This document shows positions 1 to 11,785 of a DNA stretch of 64,000 nt, piece after piece (position 1 is the first letter of the stretch; each line of letters begins with the position of its first letter). Origin of the DNA: Nematostella vectensis (taxonomy: Eukaryota > Cnidaria > Anthozoa > Actiniaria > Edwardsiidae); contig NC_064043.1 of assembly GCF_932526225.1 (NCBI RefSeq), positions 13,824,085 to 13,888,084 on the forward strand. The letters run 5' to 3'. A program made the position numbers and the translations under genes. The notes beneath the pieces were generated by a model. It saw nothing but the letters and a program-made list of their open reading frames with translations, did not search any database and had not been told where the DNA came from.

Positions 1-174
1 GCTGTATCAAAACTACACAAGGAAACATTTTGGCAATAGAACAATATAAACGTTATTTTTTCCGGGTAATCACGTACTAGGTGAAGCTCGTCTGTGATTG
101 GTCCATTTGCTGTTCTTTCATTTCCGATTCTATATGGTGTAGCATGTTTTATGTTTACGCCACAGCGAGAAACG

Positions 175-1610
175 ACTTCCAAGCACAAAGCAAACCAACA
201 CAACGAAACGACGTATTAGCTCTTCACCTAGGCATCAGCGCAACTCACCGCAAAGAGAAACGACTCACTATCTTAACATACACAAACACAAACGCGTACC
301 GCCGATCGCTCACCGCCGTTACCGCTCTTCGCCGCAACATCAGCGCAACTCACCGCAAAGAGGAAATACTACCTAGCTTAAAGAAAACTCACACGCCGAA
401 TGTTCACCGCTGTCACCGCTCTTCACCGCAGCGTCAGCGCAACTCAACGCAAAGAGGAACTACTACCTAGCTTAACAAAAACCCCCGCGCCGATCGCTCA
501 CCGCAGCGTCACCGCAACTCACCGAAAAGAGAAACAACTCACTAGCTTAACACACACACGGGTCGCTCACCGCTTCACCGCTCTTCACCGCAGCGTCACC
601 GCAACTCACCGCAAAGAGGAACTACTACCTAGATTAAAGAAAACACACGCCGAATGTTCACCGCTGTCGCCGCTGTTCAGCGCAACTCACCGCAAAGAGA
701 AACGACACACTAGCATAATACATACACATACGCCGATCGCTCACCGCTTTTCACCGCAGTTTCACCGCAACTCACCGCAAAAAGAAACGACTCACTAGCT
801 TAACACACACACACACGCCGATCGCTCACCGCCGTCACCGCTCTACACCGAAGCGTCAGCGCAGCTCACCGCAACGAGGAAATACTACCTAGCTTAATTA
901 ACAAACACACACACCGATCGCTCACCGCCGTCACCGCTTTTCACCGCAGCGTCACCGCAACTCACCGCAAAGAGAAACGACTCACTAGCTTAACGCACAC
1001 ACACGCCGGTCGCTCACCGCCGTCACCGCTCTACACCGAAGCGTCAGCGCAACTCACCGCAACGAGGAACTACTACCCAGCTTAACAAACACACACACCG
1101 AACGCTCACCGCCGTCACCGCTTTTCACCGCAGCGTCACCGCAACTCACCGCAAAGAGAAACGACTCACTAGCTTAACGCACACACACGCCGGTCGCTCA
1201 CCGCCGTCACCGCTCTACACCGAAGCGTCAGCGCAACTCACCGCAACGAGGAACTACTACCCAGCTTAACAAACACACACACCGAACGCTCACCGCCGTC
1301 ACCGCTCTTTACCGCAGCGTCACCGCAACTCAGCGCAAAGAGAAACGACTCACTAGCTTGACACACACACACGCCGATCGCTCGCCACCGTCACCGCTCT
1401 TCACCACAGCGTCACCGCAACTCACCGCAAAGAGGAACAACTACCTAGCTTAAAATAACACACACACACGCCGAATGTTCACCGCTGTCACCGCTCCTCA
1501 CCGCAAAGAGGAACTACTACCTAGCTTAATAAAATCAAAAACACGCCGAATGTTCACCGCTGTCACCGCTCTTCGCCGTAAAGAGGAACTACCTAGATTA
1601 AAAAAAGCAC
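175..1610. repeat. Satellite array of alternating ~92-bp monomers
   Basis: About 15 tandem monomers share the core CAACTCACCGCAAAGAG, CACACACACGCCG and GCTCACCGCCGTCACCGCT. Two monomer types alternate: one ends in GAAACGACTCACTAGCTTAA, the other in GGAACTACTACCTAGCTTAA. This gives a higher-order dimer. One dimer is repeated almost exactly at a spacing of 184 bp (957 against 1141). Long open frames here simply read through the repeat and are not genes. Confidence 0.9.
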
Positions 1611-1934
1611 GCCTAATATTCTGATGAAAGAGAAATTCGGTGCAGTCGATTCATCCGCTATTTTGAATAATTCGCTTGAATAATTCCGCTTGAAATTGTG
1701 GTTCGTAACTTGCTCGTCCCAGCTTTTCTCCGTTTATTGAAAAAGCTCTCCACAGGGAAACCAAGCTTATTACATACGGGTAATGTTAGTAAATGAAGCT
1801 GTAAAAACTTTTTTTAAGAGAAAACATGAGAAATTCATTCCAGGGGGATATGAAGACCCTGGGAACGAGGATGAGGAAAACGCTTTTTTTTCGCTCTAAA
1901 CGGCTTCAAATGAAGCTAAAATCACAGGGAGCTC

Positions 1935-2170
1935 ACCTCTACGGTTTGAATAAAGTTAGAGTTGTTTCTTTAGCTTTGCAGTGCGGTGTTCGTTTGTATC
2001 TCTTGTCTACTTTTTCGGCGCCCGGTGCTTTCTCTCTCATTGGTTAGCGGTCTTGAGGCCGTCTCGACTGCGAAATGGCTTCTGTGTCACGACAAACCTA
2101 GTAAAAAGAGACAAGGGATGAAACTCTCGCTAAAGTTTCTGCCGCTAGCGTCTTGAGCAGAGGTGGACGG
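1935..2170 (-). repeat. Dispersed repeat, uninterrupted inverted copy
   Basis: Read on the minus strand, this stretch matches 7560-7650 followed directly by 14216-14330. Shared strings include GACCGCTAACCAATGAGAG, AAAAAGTAGACAAGAGATAC and TCTAACTTTATTCAAACCGT. It is therefore an empty-site version of the repeat that the 6.6-kb transposon interrupts downstream. No gene is seen in 1611-1934. Confidence 0.7.
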
Positions 2171-2289
2171 AAGTGAATGAACGGAAGTGGTTTTAAAGAG
2201 TGACGTCACCTTTCAAAATCTCAACGGCAATAGAACCGGCAAAATCTTTGAAAATGGCTTCAGCATTCGACATCGTTAGCTGGTAAGTA

Positions 2290-2690
2290 ACATTTTTGAT
2301 TGCATATCAAAAAAATTCATCCAAAAATTGTCGTTTTTGCCAAGCGCGGTCACTAAGGAAACTACGATATTCCTTATTTGGAAAAACTGCAAGATTCTTG
2401 TTATTTTTAAGGTTACCGTAACGCAGGTGCTTCGTAAACTTTTTGACTTGTAATCAGAAGAAAAAAACAGTGACTGTGACCATCTTAAATCAATGGAGAA
2501 AGTATCTGGAAAGAAACTAAGAGTCCTCGGTACCAGTCCCTCAAAACGACAACGTTTTCTTCGTAAATTATGATATTATTTCTTCGCATTTTCCTTATAC
2601 GCAAGGTTTCAGGGCAAAGCCACAGGAATAGGTGTAACACAACCAGTGACTGACATGTATTGCGTGACTTTCGCGCCATAGTTATTCATT
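2290..2690 (-). repeat. Dispersed repeat, inverted copy of 14940-15235
   Basis: The minus strand of 2290-2600 aligns with 14940-15235, sharing GATGGTCACAG, GCAGTTTTTCCAAATAAGGA and ACGACAATTTTTGG. The short open frame at 2485-2679 (-) matches the one at 14974-15156 (+) and is repeat sequence. It ends where the Gypsy element begins. Confidence 0.65.
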
Positions 2691-2692
2691 AT

Positions 2693-2782
2693 GTTAATTT
2701 ATGCATGTAGCTTTGTACTTGTGTACAACTTGTACGACTCGCACGAGTATCATAATAAACCCTCCAGTTCATGAAACTCGAC
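2693..2782 (+). repeat. Possible short 5' LTR remnant with primer-binding site
   Basis: This stretch starts with TG and ends with CA, contains AATAAA at about 2753, and is followed by TGGCTGTCAGTAGCGGG, which begins with TGG like a tRNA primer-binding site. It precedes the gag-like frame by about 80 bp. A matching 3' LTR is not visible after 6898; only ATGTTAAT recurs near 6915. The call is tentative. Confidence 0.25.
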
Positions 2783-2862
2783 ATGGCTGTCAGTAGCGGG
2801 ATCTTCTAGAAGTCACAGACTGGCAGGAGAAAGAAAAACCTGGGGTTTATTCCAATTGTTCT

Positions 2863-3741
2863 TTGGTACAAGCCAGCGAAATGAGCGATTTGATCGGATT
2901 TGAAACTCCCAAAATAGACTGGACCACGAGCCCCGACATTGAATTGAAGTTCAAACGTTTTCGCCAGAAATGTGAATTATTATTTGACGGGCCGCTAAAA
3001 CAGAGGTCGGAGGAACAGAAGTGTAGATATTTACTCCTCTGGACGGGAGATTATGGCCTTGACTTGTTTAATACATGGAATTTGGGCACAGAAGAGGCGA
3101 ACAAATTGGCCGAATATTGGAAGCGTTTCGAAGAACAAGTGAAACCACAATCCAACCACTTACTAAATCGATTTTACCTAAGATCCCTGAAACAAAACAA
3201 CAGGCCGCTAGACGAATTCCTAACTGAGGCAAAACTACTTATCCAGAATAGTTGTTTTCCCACCGACTTACACGATGAGCTAATGCGAGATTTTTTTGGC
3301 GCCGACTCCGACGCGGTACGAAAGAAGTGCATCGCCGAAGGAAATTCCCTCTCCTTCAAGAGAGCCAGGGAAATCGCCCACACTGAGGAGGCGACACGGC
3401 TACAAATGAACGCCATGTGCAACCCCCAGAATCAGAGAGAGGTAAACTCCATCCAGAACAACAACAAAGCTAGAAAGCAACGAAAAGGTAAAACCCACCC
3501 AGTAAATAGATCCAACAAGAAGCCTGGTGATGAAAAGGGTGCATCCGCTCAGCACCACACACCAGATAAATGTGGAAGATGTGGAAATACACCCCACAAA
3601 AAGGGCCAGAAATGCCCAGCTATTGATTCAGAATGCTTTGCTGCCACAAAACTGGACACTTCCAACACATGTGCTTCACACCCAAAAACAAATTTGTCCA
3701 TTCATTTGATGATGAAAATTGTGATGAAAGAGTTTTCTTAG
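2863..3741 (+). pseudogene. Gypsy gag-like protein with zinc knuckles
   Basis: The structural capsid-like protein of the element. The frame opens with a charged region rich in Trp and Phe, a typical retrotransposon gag matrix/capsid fold by composition. A Lys/Arg-rich segment follows, then a CX2C-H-C knuckle near 3570-3615 (CGRCGNTPHKKGQKC). A second knuckle (CCHKTGHFQHMC) lies immediately downstream but in another frame starting about 3633, so a small indel splits the domain. The last ~100 bp of this frame are therefore out-of-frame sequence. Gag family assignment rests on position and zinc knuckles. Confidence 0.75.
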
Positions 3742-4180
3742 GAACTCTAGTGGCACAAACCAGCAATAATAAAAATAGCCCAAGCGGAATTGAAAGCATC
3801 TTCCAGCTAGAAAACCGCAACCGTGTAACGACGGAATTGCAGTTCACTTCCAAACCACACCACAAGAATACCACACCTATTGTATGTAAAATTGATACTG
3901 GCGCAGAAATCAATGTCATTGCAAAGAAGGACATTGAGTGCCTTTTCCCGAAAAAAAAAGGCAGCTGGAGAAACCTGGCTGCAAAATCATATCCTACGGT
4001 GGACATGAAATCTCGAACCTGGGGCAGTGTCAATTGTATGTGCACCACAAGGGACAAGTTAAAGAAATAACATTCAATGTTACTGAAGTATCAGGTCCTG
4101 CCATAATTGGCTGCAAGACATGTGATGATCTCCAGCTAGTGAAGTACAACTTTAACCTTGACAAAGCCCCCAAGGCCTAA
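3633..4180 (+). pseudogene. Gypsy aspartic protease region
   Basis: The frame contains the second zinc knuckle and then CKIDTGAEINVIAKKD, carrying the retroviral-type aspartic protease DTGA active-site motif (about 3885-3930). At the A9 run near 3950 the reading frame shifts: the protein resumes in the frame of 3938-4180 (LYVHHKGQVKEITF, GPAIIGCKTCDDLQLV) and ends at a stop at 4178, before the RT. In an intact element this would be continuous with pol. The protease processes gag-pol. Confidence 0.75.
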
Positions 4181-4201
4181 TCCCATAGTCAACATGACAA
4201 C

Positions 4202-5535
4202 ATGCACATCCCACTCACTAAGGGAAAATTTGTGAACAGCTACAAAGATAGTTTTGAGGGACTGGGAGCATTTAAAATGAGACCATATCACATCACCTTA
4301 GAGGAGGGTGCAGAACCTGTTATCCACCCACCCAGGTCGGTACCAGTCCACCTCCGTGAATTGTACAAGCAAGAAATCGACACGATGCTTGAAGCAGTTG
4401 TCATAGAACCTGTGGACACACCCACAGACTGGGTGAATAGCATTGTGTTGACAGAGACAACCAATGACAAGGGGGAGATCACAAAGATCCGAGTCTGCCT
4501 GGACCCCCGGGACTTGAATAAGTGGATCAAGAGAGAACACCACTACACCAAGACGGTTGACGAAGTAGTGACACAACTAAGTGACGCCGAGTACTTCACC
4601 TTGATAGATGCAAAGAAAGGGTACTGGCACGTTCCCCTGGATAACGAAAGTTCATACCTCACAACGTTTGGAACACCATTTGGAAGGTTCAAGTTTACCA
4701 GACTCCCATTTGGACTGGTAGTATCGCAGGATATTTTCCAACGACAACTCGGTTCAGCCCTTGAAGGCCTGAATGGCGTGACCGGCATTGCCGATGACAT
4801 ATTCGTGTATGGGTCCACTGAAGAGGAGCATGACCGAAACCTGACAGACCTCATGGGGAGAGCCCAAGAGAAGGGGATTGTGTTCAATGCTGAAAAGCTT
4901 CAGTTCAAATGCAATGAAGTTAGTTTTTTCGGACACACATGGAGTCCGGAAGGGGTCCGCCCAGACAACAAGAAGGTGTCTGCGATCCTAGACATGGAAG
5001 CACCCAAAGACACTAAGAACCTTCAGAGCTTCTTAGGCTTAGTCAACTACCTCACAAGGTATTCAGGGCAACTCGCCACCTTGACAGCACCCTTACGAGA
5101 GCTCACAAAGAAGGAAAGTGGGGACCCGAAAACGATGAAGCATTCAAGAAGGTGAAGGAAGAGATATCATCCCTAGGAGTACTTCAATATTTCGACCCTA
5201 AGGAAGAGACAGTCATACAGACAGACGCATCTCTGAAAGGTGTTGGCGCTGTCCTCCTACAAGGTGGACAACCTGTCTGCTATGCGTCCAAGGCGCTCAC
5301 AGAGACTGAGCAGAACTATAGTAACATAGAGCGCGAGGCTCTCGGGGTAGTATGGGGACTAGAGAGGTTCCACTACTTCATTTATGGAAAGCAATGTAAA
5401 GTTAACACTGACCATAAACCCCTTGAGTCCATTTTCAAAAAGAAACTAACCTCATGTCCTGCTCGTTTACAGAGGTTCGTATTGAGGGCACTCAAGTATG
5501 ACGTCACTGTCAAGTACGTCAAAGGGTCCGGTTGA
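4202..5535 (+). pseudogene. Gypsy reverse transcriptase and RNase H
   Basis: RT (4202-5155) shows the Gypsy motifs RVCLDPRDLNKW, FTLIDAKKGYWHVPLD, RLPFGL and the catalytic box GIADDIFVYG, with Ala before the DD pair. It runs to FLGLVNYLTRY. A frameshift near 5120-5150 separates it from RNase H (5152-5535), which has QTDASLKGVGAVLLQ, YSNIEREALGVVWGLERF and NTDHKPLESIF. The frame stops in the left arm of a perfect hairpin at 5528-5578; the expected downstream DALSRLSPQP resumes in the right arm. RT and RNase H would copy the element RNA into DNA. Confidence 0.85.
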
Positions 5536-5578
5536 GGTGACAGTCTGGATGCATTATCCAGACTGTCACCTCAACCGG
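5528..5578. repeat. Perfect 23-bp-arm hairpin inside Gypsy pol
   Basis: Arms 5528-5550 and 5556-5578 are exact reverse complements around the loop GCATT. The right arm encodes the expected conserved sequence after RNase H (DALSRLSPQP). The left arm replaces coding sequence and introduces the stop, so it looks like a snap-back copy of the right arm. Confidence 0.85.
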
Positions 5579-5584
5579 CACCGC

Positions 5585-6898
5585 CCAAGGGACAGCTACC
5601 CCAGTTGAGTATCCACCAGGTGACTGACACACTACCAGCCTCACCAGCAAAATTGCAGCAAATCAGAGACCTGACCACTAGTGACCCAACCCTAAGCCAA
5701 CTCAGAGACACCATCTACAAAGGATGGCCAGAGTCTAGAGAAAAGTGTCCCAGTATGCTCTATGATTACTGGAATTTCAGAGAAGAATTGACAATAGAAG
5801 ATGGCCTTGTCCTCAAGGGAAAGAGGATTGTTATACCACCTACCCTGAGACCAGAGATCTTGGATACCCTACACAAGGGACACCTGGGCCAGGAGAAGTG
5901 CCTCTTGAGAGCCCGCACCACTGTGTTTTGGCCAGGAATCACCAAGGATGTTGTAAACCTGGTGAAGACCTGCGAGGCATGTCAAAAGCATTAACGACAC
6001 AACCAGAAGCAACCAATCTTACAGCCAGAACCACCGAGTTACCCCTAGCAGAAGGTGAGCTCTGACCTATTCGATTACAAAGGGAAAACATACTTGCTTG
6101 TAGCAGACCAGTACAGTAAGTTCCTGATAATCAGAAAGTTAGGAAGTGCCGTGGGGAGCACCACCTCACTTGTTGTTATCAACCACTTGAAGAGCATATT
6201 CTCAGAGCATGGTATGTCAGCACAACTGCTCTCAGATGGAGGACCACAGTATAGCTCAAAGGAGTTTGAGGACTTTGTAACCACCTATGTGATTGAGCAC
6301 ACTCTAAGCTCACCGCATTACGCACAATCAAATGGCTTCGGTGAACGAATGGTACAGACGGTAAAACAAATCCTGACGAAATGCGAAGAGAAAAATGAAG
6401 ACCCTTACCTTGGTCTACTGTCCTACCGGACAACACCAGTTGACCATAACACTTCCAATGGCACAGAGGGCATCCCTCACCAGAGATGGGAGCGATGTTA
6501 AGGAAACCTTCTACAGACGCCAGGCAACCCAGGAACAGAATTACAACCGCACTGCAGGACCAAGTCTGACACCATTTGAACCTGGACAGCCTGTACGTAT
6601 GTTCGACCATTACTCAAAGACATGGCAAAAGGCTACAGTAGTCAAGCCTGCTAAGGAGCCGCGCTCGTACATAGTGCGTAACCAGGAAACTGAAGGAGTG
6701 TATCGCCGCACAAGGTCTCAGCTAAGACCTCATCACCACTTCGCGCCAGATGAAAGTCTTACTGCCCCGACGCCTGATGTTCCTACACCGCTCGACATCC
6801 CAGATGCCGCAACCCATGCGATTGGTCCAACAACTACTGGATACACCACAAGATCTGGGAGACCAATTAGAGCCCAGACAGATTGGACATTAAAATGA
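5585..6898 (+). pseudogene. Gypsy integrase, broken in at least two places
   Basis: The first part (to 5994) has the H2C2 zinc-binding module: H and H in LHKGHLGQEKC, then CEACQKH, followed by a stop. The core resumes at 6055: SSDLFDYKGKTYLLVADQYSKF gives the first Asp; LLSDGGPQYSSKEF the second; SNGFGERMVQTVKQIL the catalytic Glu. Near 6480 the frame shifts again into 6395-6898, with the C-terminal VRMFDHYSKTWQKATVV and TRSGRPIR. The DDE residues survive but the protein cannot be made intact. Confidence 0.8.
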
Positions 6899-6925
6899 AC
6901 ACTGATCACACGTTATATGTTAATA

Positions 6926-7651
6926 GAGATTTATTATCGTTGATGTTGTTAAGCTCTTTGCCAATGCTTGTATTGTCTTTTTCTCCAAGAAAGATTCTCG
7001 CCTCTCAAACGGCAAAACAGGGACGAATAAACGATTAAAAGGTATGGTCGGAAAGATAGATATGTGTGCTATGATTCTGCGAGGTTTATTTTGCCGTGCG
7101 AGTCTGGATTTTGAAAGGATCGGTGGATTTGTTGAGCACTTTGGAATTCGGCGGTTGTCGGAGTTTGCAACCTTGTCCATTTTATATACAGAAGGCGACG
7201 GGAAAAATCCGCAGCGGCTAAAACAGCTTAAAATGGCAAATAATGACGGGTTTGAGTAGCAGCAACGTCAAGCTACTGTTTTATTTTCAAATCAGCATAT
7301 CTATTTCAACGAGATTTGTTCGCTCATACAAACTCTGTAATAAACCTACACTCGCCGTGAGCGTGGGCTACCTGTGATAGAGCCAGCGAATTCAAGGTTT
7401 GCCAGATGGATTATTGTGGTCTTAAGAACGTGTTTTTTCCTTTTTGTTAACATCACTAGCTTAAAAAGACATCTTACTTCTATAGCTGTACGAATTTTGG
7501 GCCGATGAGTTCGAGCTAAAGATATTTTTCTGGCGTGTTTTCTAGGGCGGGTAAAAAGAGTTTCATCCCTTGTGTCTTTTTATTAGGTATGCCGTGACAT
7601 GGAAGCCACTTCACAGACGAGACGGCCGTTAGACCGCTAACCAATGAGAGA
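6926..7651. other. No gene recognised; left flank of the 6.6-kb transposon
   Basis: AT-rich sequence with no convincing coding region. The last ~90 bp (7560-7650) are the left half of the dispersed repeat that is uninterrupted at 1935-2170. Confidence 0.5.
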
Positions 7652-7960
7652 CTACGGTAGCCCACAGGGGAAAAACACAACTCAGATTAAGGTCCCAAAA
7701 CACAACAAAGTTTGGCTGAACAAAACAAAGTTTTGTGGAACACATCAAACTTTGGCTGGACACAACAAAGTTTGGCAGAACACAACATTGTTTGGCTGAA
7801 CACAACAACATCGTATAGAACACAACAAAATTTTCCTTAACAAAGCAATCTTTCGCAAAACAAAACAAAGTTTCGCCTAACGCTATTATCGTTCGAAAGA
7901 CACAACAAACTATATTGCCTAACGCAAAAGTTGTCCGTCAACTACTAGAAATCCAGAACA
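7652..7960 (+). repeat. Left terminal inverted repeat with internal ACACAACAAAGTTTGGC motifs
   Basis: After the outer CTACGGTAGCC, the arm is built of 20-30-bp imperfect units such as AACACAACAAAGTTTGGCTG. It matches the reverse complement of 13862-14211 over most of its length. Confidence 0.8.
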
Positions 7961-7973
7961 CAGGCTCTAGACT

Positions 7974-9046
7974 ATGGAATCTAGCATTCCAAATGGCGAT
8001 GAAAAGGCCATAATATCGCATTATTTCAGGGAAGGATACGAGTACACGGCTATTTTGTCATTTTTATGTAAATTCCATGTTATAAGAATGAGTATGAGGA
8101 CCTTAAAAAACCGACTACGACAATACAACCTTAGGAGAACAATGCCTTCATATGACGTGAACTTTGTTCGTGATCGGATTATGAATGAGTTAAGCGGTGC
8201 AGGTAGTTGTGGTGGATATAGAAGTATGTGGCATTCGTTACGCTTACAAGGCATTCAAGTACCTAGAAAGATTGTGGAAGACATGATGAGGGAGCTCGAT
8301 CCAGAAGGTTGTGAGAACAGAAGAACGCGCCGGCTACTGAGACGGAGATATCGTTCCTCAGGACCTAACCAGATATGGCACGTGGATGCCTACGTTAAAT
8401 TAAAGCCATACGGTTTTCCCATCCATGGCTGCATTGATGGTTGGAGTAGACGGATCATGTGGCTGAATGTAACTAAATCGAGTAACAACCCATATGTAAT
8501 TGCTAAGTTTTACTTGGACTGCGTGATGGACTTCAATGGGTGTCCCGAGAAACTGAGAACAGACTGTGGGACAGAAAATCGGGTCATGGCGGCAATGCAG
8601 TGCACCTTGAGAGATGACATACAAGCCTACAACTATGGAACATCACCAGCAAATCAACGAATAGAAGGCTGGTGGGCGTTTTATAGGAGAAACAGATCCA
8701 GTTGGTGGATGGATTTTTTTTAAGAATTTCATTGATCAGAACATTTTTAATCCTGGCAATGAGTTGCAGATGGAGTGCCTGTGATTCTGTTTCGCTAACC
8801 TGCTTCAAGACAATTTGAACAAGGTTAGAGATCACTGGAATACCCATGTGATAAGACGCTCTAGGTATGACACGGTGAGTGGGAGACCAAATAAGCTATT
8901 TTTCCTTCCAGAACTTCATGGTGGCATCGAGGATTTTCTTTTCCCAGTAACAGCCGATGAAGTAGAATCTCTCAGAGAAGACTTAACATTTGAAGAGGAA
9001 AAAAGTTTAAACGAAGAGTACTTCGAATATGTTTTGGACACCACAT
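7974..9046 (+). pseudogene. DDE integrase-core transposase, frameshifted
   Basis: Cut-and-paste transposase of the surrounding element, by fold. Starting at the ATG at 7974, a helical DNA-binding N-terminus (about residues 1-110) precedes an Arg-rich linker and an rve-type core. The catalytic triad is visible: Asp138 (WHVDAY), Asp197 (RTDCGTEN) and Glu231 (NQRIEGWW), with spacing typical of integrases. An extra T in the T8 run at 8714-8721 shifts the frame after WWMDF; the downstream frame continues through KNFIDQNIFNPGNELQ, has a nonsense TGA at 8782 where Trp is expected, and ends at LDTT (9046). It is closest to the metazoan integrase-core-domain proteins I know from cnidarian and fish genomes. 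Confidence 0.8.
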
Positions 9047-9799
9047 AACTGAAGTCCCCGAGCAACTGATAAGAAGGACTTTACCTTTATCAAGCACTCC
9101 TCGAGATTGCAGGCACGGATAAGTAAGACAAGATTTATGTATGTCTAACGTGCAAAACTCAACTTTATTGGCCATAACACCCATAAAACAGATAGATCAT
9201 TACATACCCATACCTGCACTGCACCCCTGACTCGAAAATTTAGAGAGGAGGTCTAAACACTCCCCTAAGCTTGGCCTCTATTTTACTTTGGAGGCAACAG
9301 TAGGACAAATATAGCCGAATTCCCACTAGAGACGAGTTTCTTGTCTGAGACGGACAAAACGTTCATCAGAAAATCTGAAATGCGCCTGGCCTCTTCATCA
9401 ACTCATCAGCTTTTATGTTTATAAAAACATTTGAATTTCTCATACGTGAGAAAATCGTCTCTAGTATTACGTATAGGTAAAAAAAGCAGTAGAAACGTTT
9501 GGACCATTTTAAAAGGTCAGCCCTATGGCATATATTTTTACTATCTCGTAACAAATAAACGTACCAACTAAACGTGACAAAAATATATCCTTATTCTAAA
9601 CGACGGATCACACAGTGTTATCCTATAATGTTAATGTCTTATACATGGCCTCACCAAGCGAAAAGGGTCCGAACTTTATTCTCGGGAAAATAAAAGGCGA
9701 AAAAAGTTCTGATTGTCTCAAGAACTACTCGCTAAAACCCTGCAAAATAGAAATTTCACAAACCGCATAAGGTCTCTTTTCGCCTGGCAAGGTCTAAAC

Positions 9800-9975
9800 A
9801 ACTGTAACGGATAATATATATTTGAGTCACACAATGTTAAACTGTTGTCAGGCCAGGTACATGTTGCAGTTCTATGCCCAGCCTTGACCCAACTGTAACG
9901 GATAATATATAACTTTGGATCAAACAATGTTAAACTGTTTTCAGACGAGATACATGTTGCAGTTCTATGCCTCCT
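9800..9975. repeat. Tandem duplication, ~91-bp unit, two copies
   Basis: AACTGTAACGGATAATATAT, CAATGTTAAACTGTT and TACATGTTGCAGTTCTATGC occur twice about 91 bp apart. It lies between the convergent transposon genes. Nothing else is recognised in 9050-9990. Confidence 0.75.
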
Positions 9976-10002
9976 CAGCTGGATGTAACACTGCCGTTAT
10001 TC

Positions 10003-10897
10003 TTACACGATCGTGAATGACCATGCTTCCTTGTTATGAAGGACATTTGAGAACTCCTCTGCGAGTTCATTGTATGACTGGTACGTCGTAGGGAGTTCCA
10101 AAATTGGTCCACATGTGTGGGCAATAGGCCTTCGATCTGCCCCATCAAGTGAGCAGAATGATATTACGATAGATTGTACAGTGATCAAGTCACTCCCTGT
10201 GGTGAACTGCAAAAACTTCTTCAAAGTAGATAGATCCATAGACTTAACATAACGCTTAAGATGTTCAAATGCGTTCCGTTCAGAGTCATTTGAGGCGAAG
10301 GATGATAACAATTTCATGACCCTTTTTGTTGTGGGCTTCTTTTTCTCATAGAGAGCAGACAAGGCATTTACTGACAAGAAGTCTGGATGTGACTTTAGAA
10401 CGGAGATAACTTGCTTCTAGCAGTTTGAAATGTATTTGGGCCTTTGCACCAGTTCTTGGTGTGCTAGCTGCTTTATGATGTCAAGGATGTTATCTTTAGT
10501 AGGCATCTTATAGCATTTGTAGGTGCTTAATACCTCTAGCAGGTCTTCGCCATTCTCTTTGAATGCACCCTGACTGCTTGTAAGGGTTTCTGCCTCATCA
10601 TGTGCTACATAGGTATAAAATCCTTCGCGCAATGCTTCGTCAGTTATAGATTCTTCACCAAACAAGCAGCATGCTGTAAAAACAGTAAGGGAAATACCCT
10701 TTCTTTACATATCCATAAACTATGAATCTTCCTATTGCTACCCACTCCGCCTGTTGGTAATCATGCCTTATCGATGGTACTTTCTCGTCTACCCCACAGA
10801 CAAAGAAGTGAAAAAGCATTGCCAAAAGAGACTTATTGCTTCACGCAATACCCCTGAACCTCTGCCTATTTCACGATTTCCCCTTTCGTCAATTACT
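10003..10897 (-). pseudogene. HECT-like E3 ligase domain, last exon of the transposon's second gene
   Basis: The minus-strand frame matches the C-terminal region of the HECT-like proteins annotated in animals as G2/M-phase-specific E3 ubiquitin ligase-like. It reads GSGVLREAISLFWQ, then DEKVPSIRHDYQQAEW, CLFGEESITDEALREGF, FLQFTTGSD, RRPIAHTCGPILELP and a hydrophobic end WSFTIV. A HECT ligase takes ubiquitin onto a Cys in the C lobe; THTCGPILELP-type sequence supplies the candidate Cys (here AHTC). Three lesions are visible: frame changes near 10790 and near 10672, and an in-frame TAG at 10417-10419. The acceptor is guessed near 10897. Catalytic activity in this family is not something I can confirm. 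Confidence 0.7.
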
Positions 10898-11785
10898 ACT
10901 AACAATCAAGAATATCTGTGCTTTTGAAGGCTTCTATTACATCTTTGAGAATATTAGCCCTGTGTACTTCTACATCTCTCACAAAAGGCACAGTTCCTGA
11001 AATCAAAGGAGAACTATTGTCAACTAAGTGGACATGCAAAGCATCGTAATTTTCATTCAACGTTTCCTTACCGATAATAATTCAGCAGTGGTGATAGCAC
11101 CACACTTTAAATAACTTTATTTTTCCTGCTACATACATCTTATTAATAGAGCTGTTTTCAAGACTGTGGTGAGGTAATCACGAATTACTGCGATTGCTTC
11201 GGGCTATGATTGGTTGAGAGCGTGTTCTTCTGATCCACCAGCCAATCAGATGACGTAGAGACACAAATACTTTGCAGTCGCTTTGGAAGGGACAGTTTTC
11301 AATGCAAAAATTGTCAATCTCTTCGCTGTCTCCACATTGGTTTGTTTGAAAACAGCTCTATACCAACTGGTGTCAAAGTGTCATGTTTCTAGGAACCCTA
11401 CTTGTTGAAACTGCCATGTGAAGGGCACCAAACCATCCAATTACTTAACCAGACAATGACCTGAAAATCTGTAACAGTGCACTGTGAAAAACATTTGGCA
11501 AAGCATCTTTGGCTTTCTCTCATGTTAATGAGTAGACTTTTTAAAAGGCTGATGTCAGAGCACCAGACACTCTTATAACGCATTCACACCAACGCTTAAA
11601 CCAGTTGAAGATCCAAGGACAAAACTGAACAGACTGTGCTGTACACGTTACTAAGTGATCATTTAGCTAGTAAGAGTTTATCACTAGGAGAAACTTGACA
11701 AGTTATCAGGCAAAGAAAAACCTTGTTTAACTAAACATGGTTTTGGTGTGAATGCAGCATTAGTTTATGCCAGCTAGATCCATAC

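Larger units (their letters stand above)
2693..6925 (+). mobile_element. Decayed Gypsy (Ty3-like) LTR retrotransposon
   Basis: Domains follow in Ty3/Gypsy order: gag-like region with zinc knuckles, aspartic protease, reverse transcriptase, RNase H, H2C2 zinc-binding integrase N-terminus, DDE integrase core and basic C-terminus. The reading frame is broken at several places: about 3635, about 3950, 4178, about 5130, 5533, 5992 and about 6480. No envelope frame is seen. It is an inactive copy flanked by other repeats. Confidence 0.9.

Noticed and set aside
81-798. Open frames with HRSVSATHRKEE repeats
   Set aside because: They translate the satellite array; the frame holds only because monomer lengths happen to suit it.
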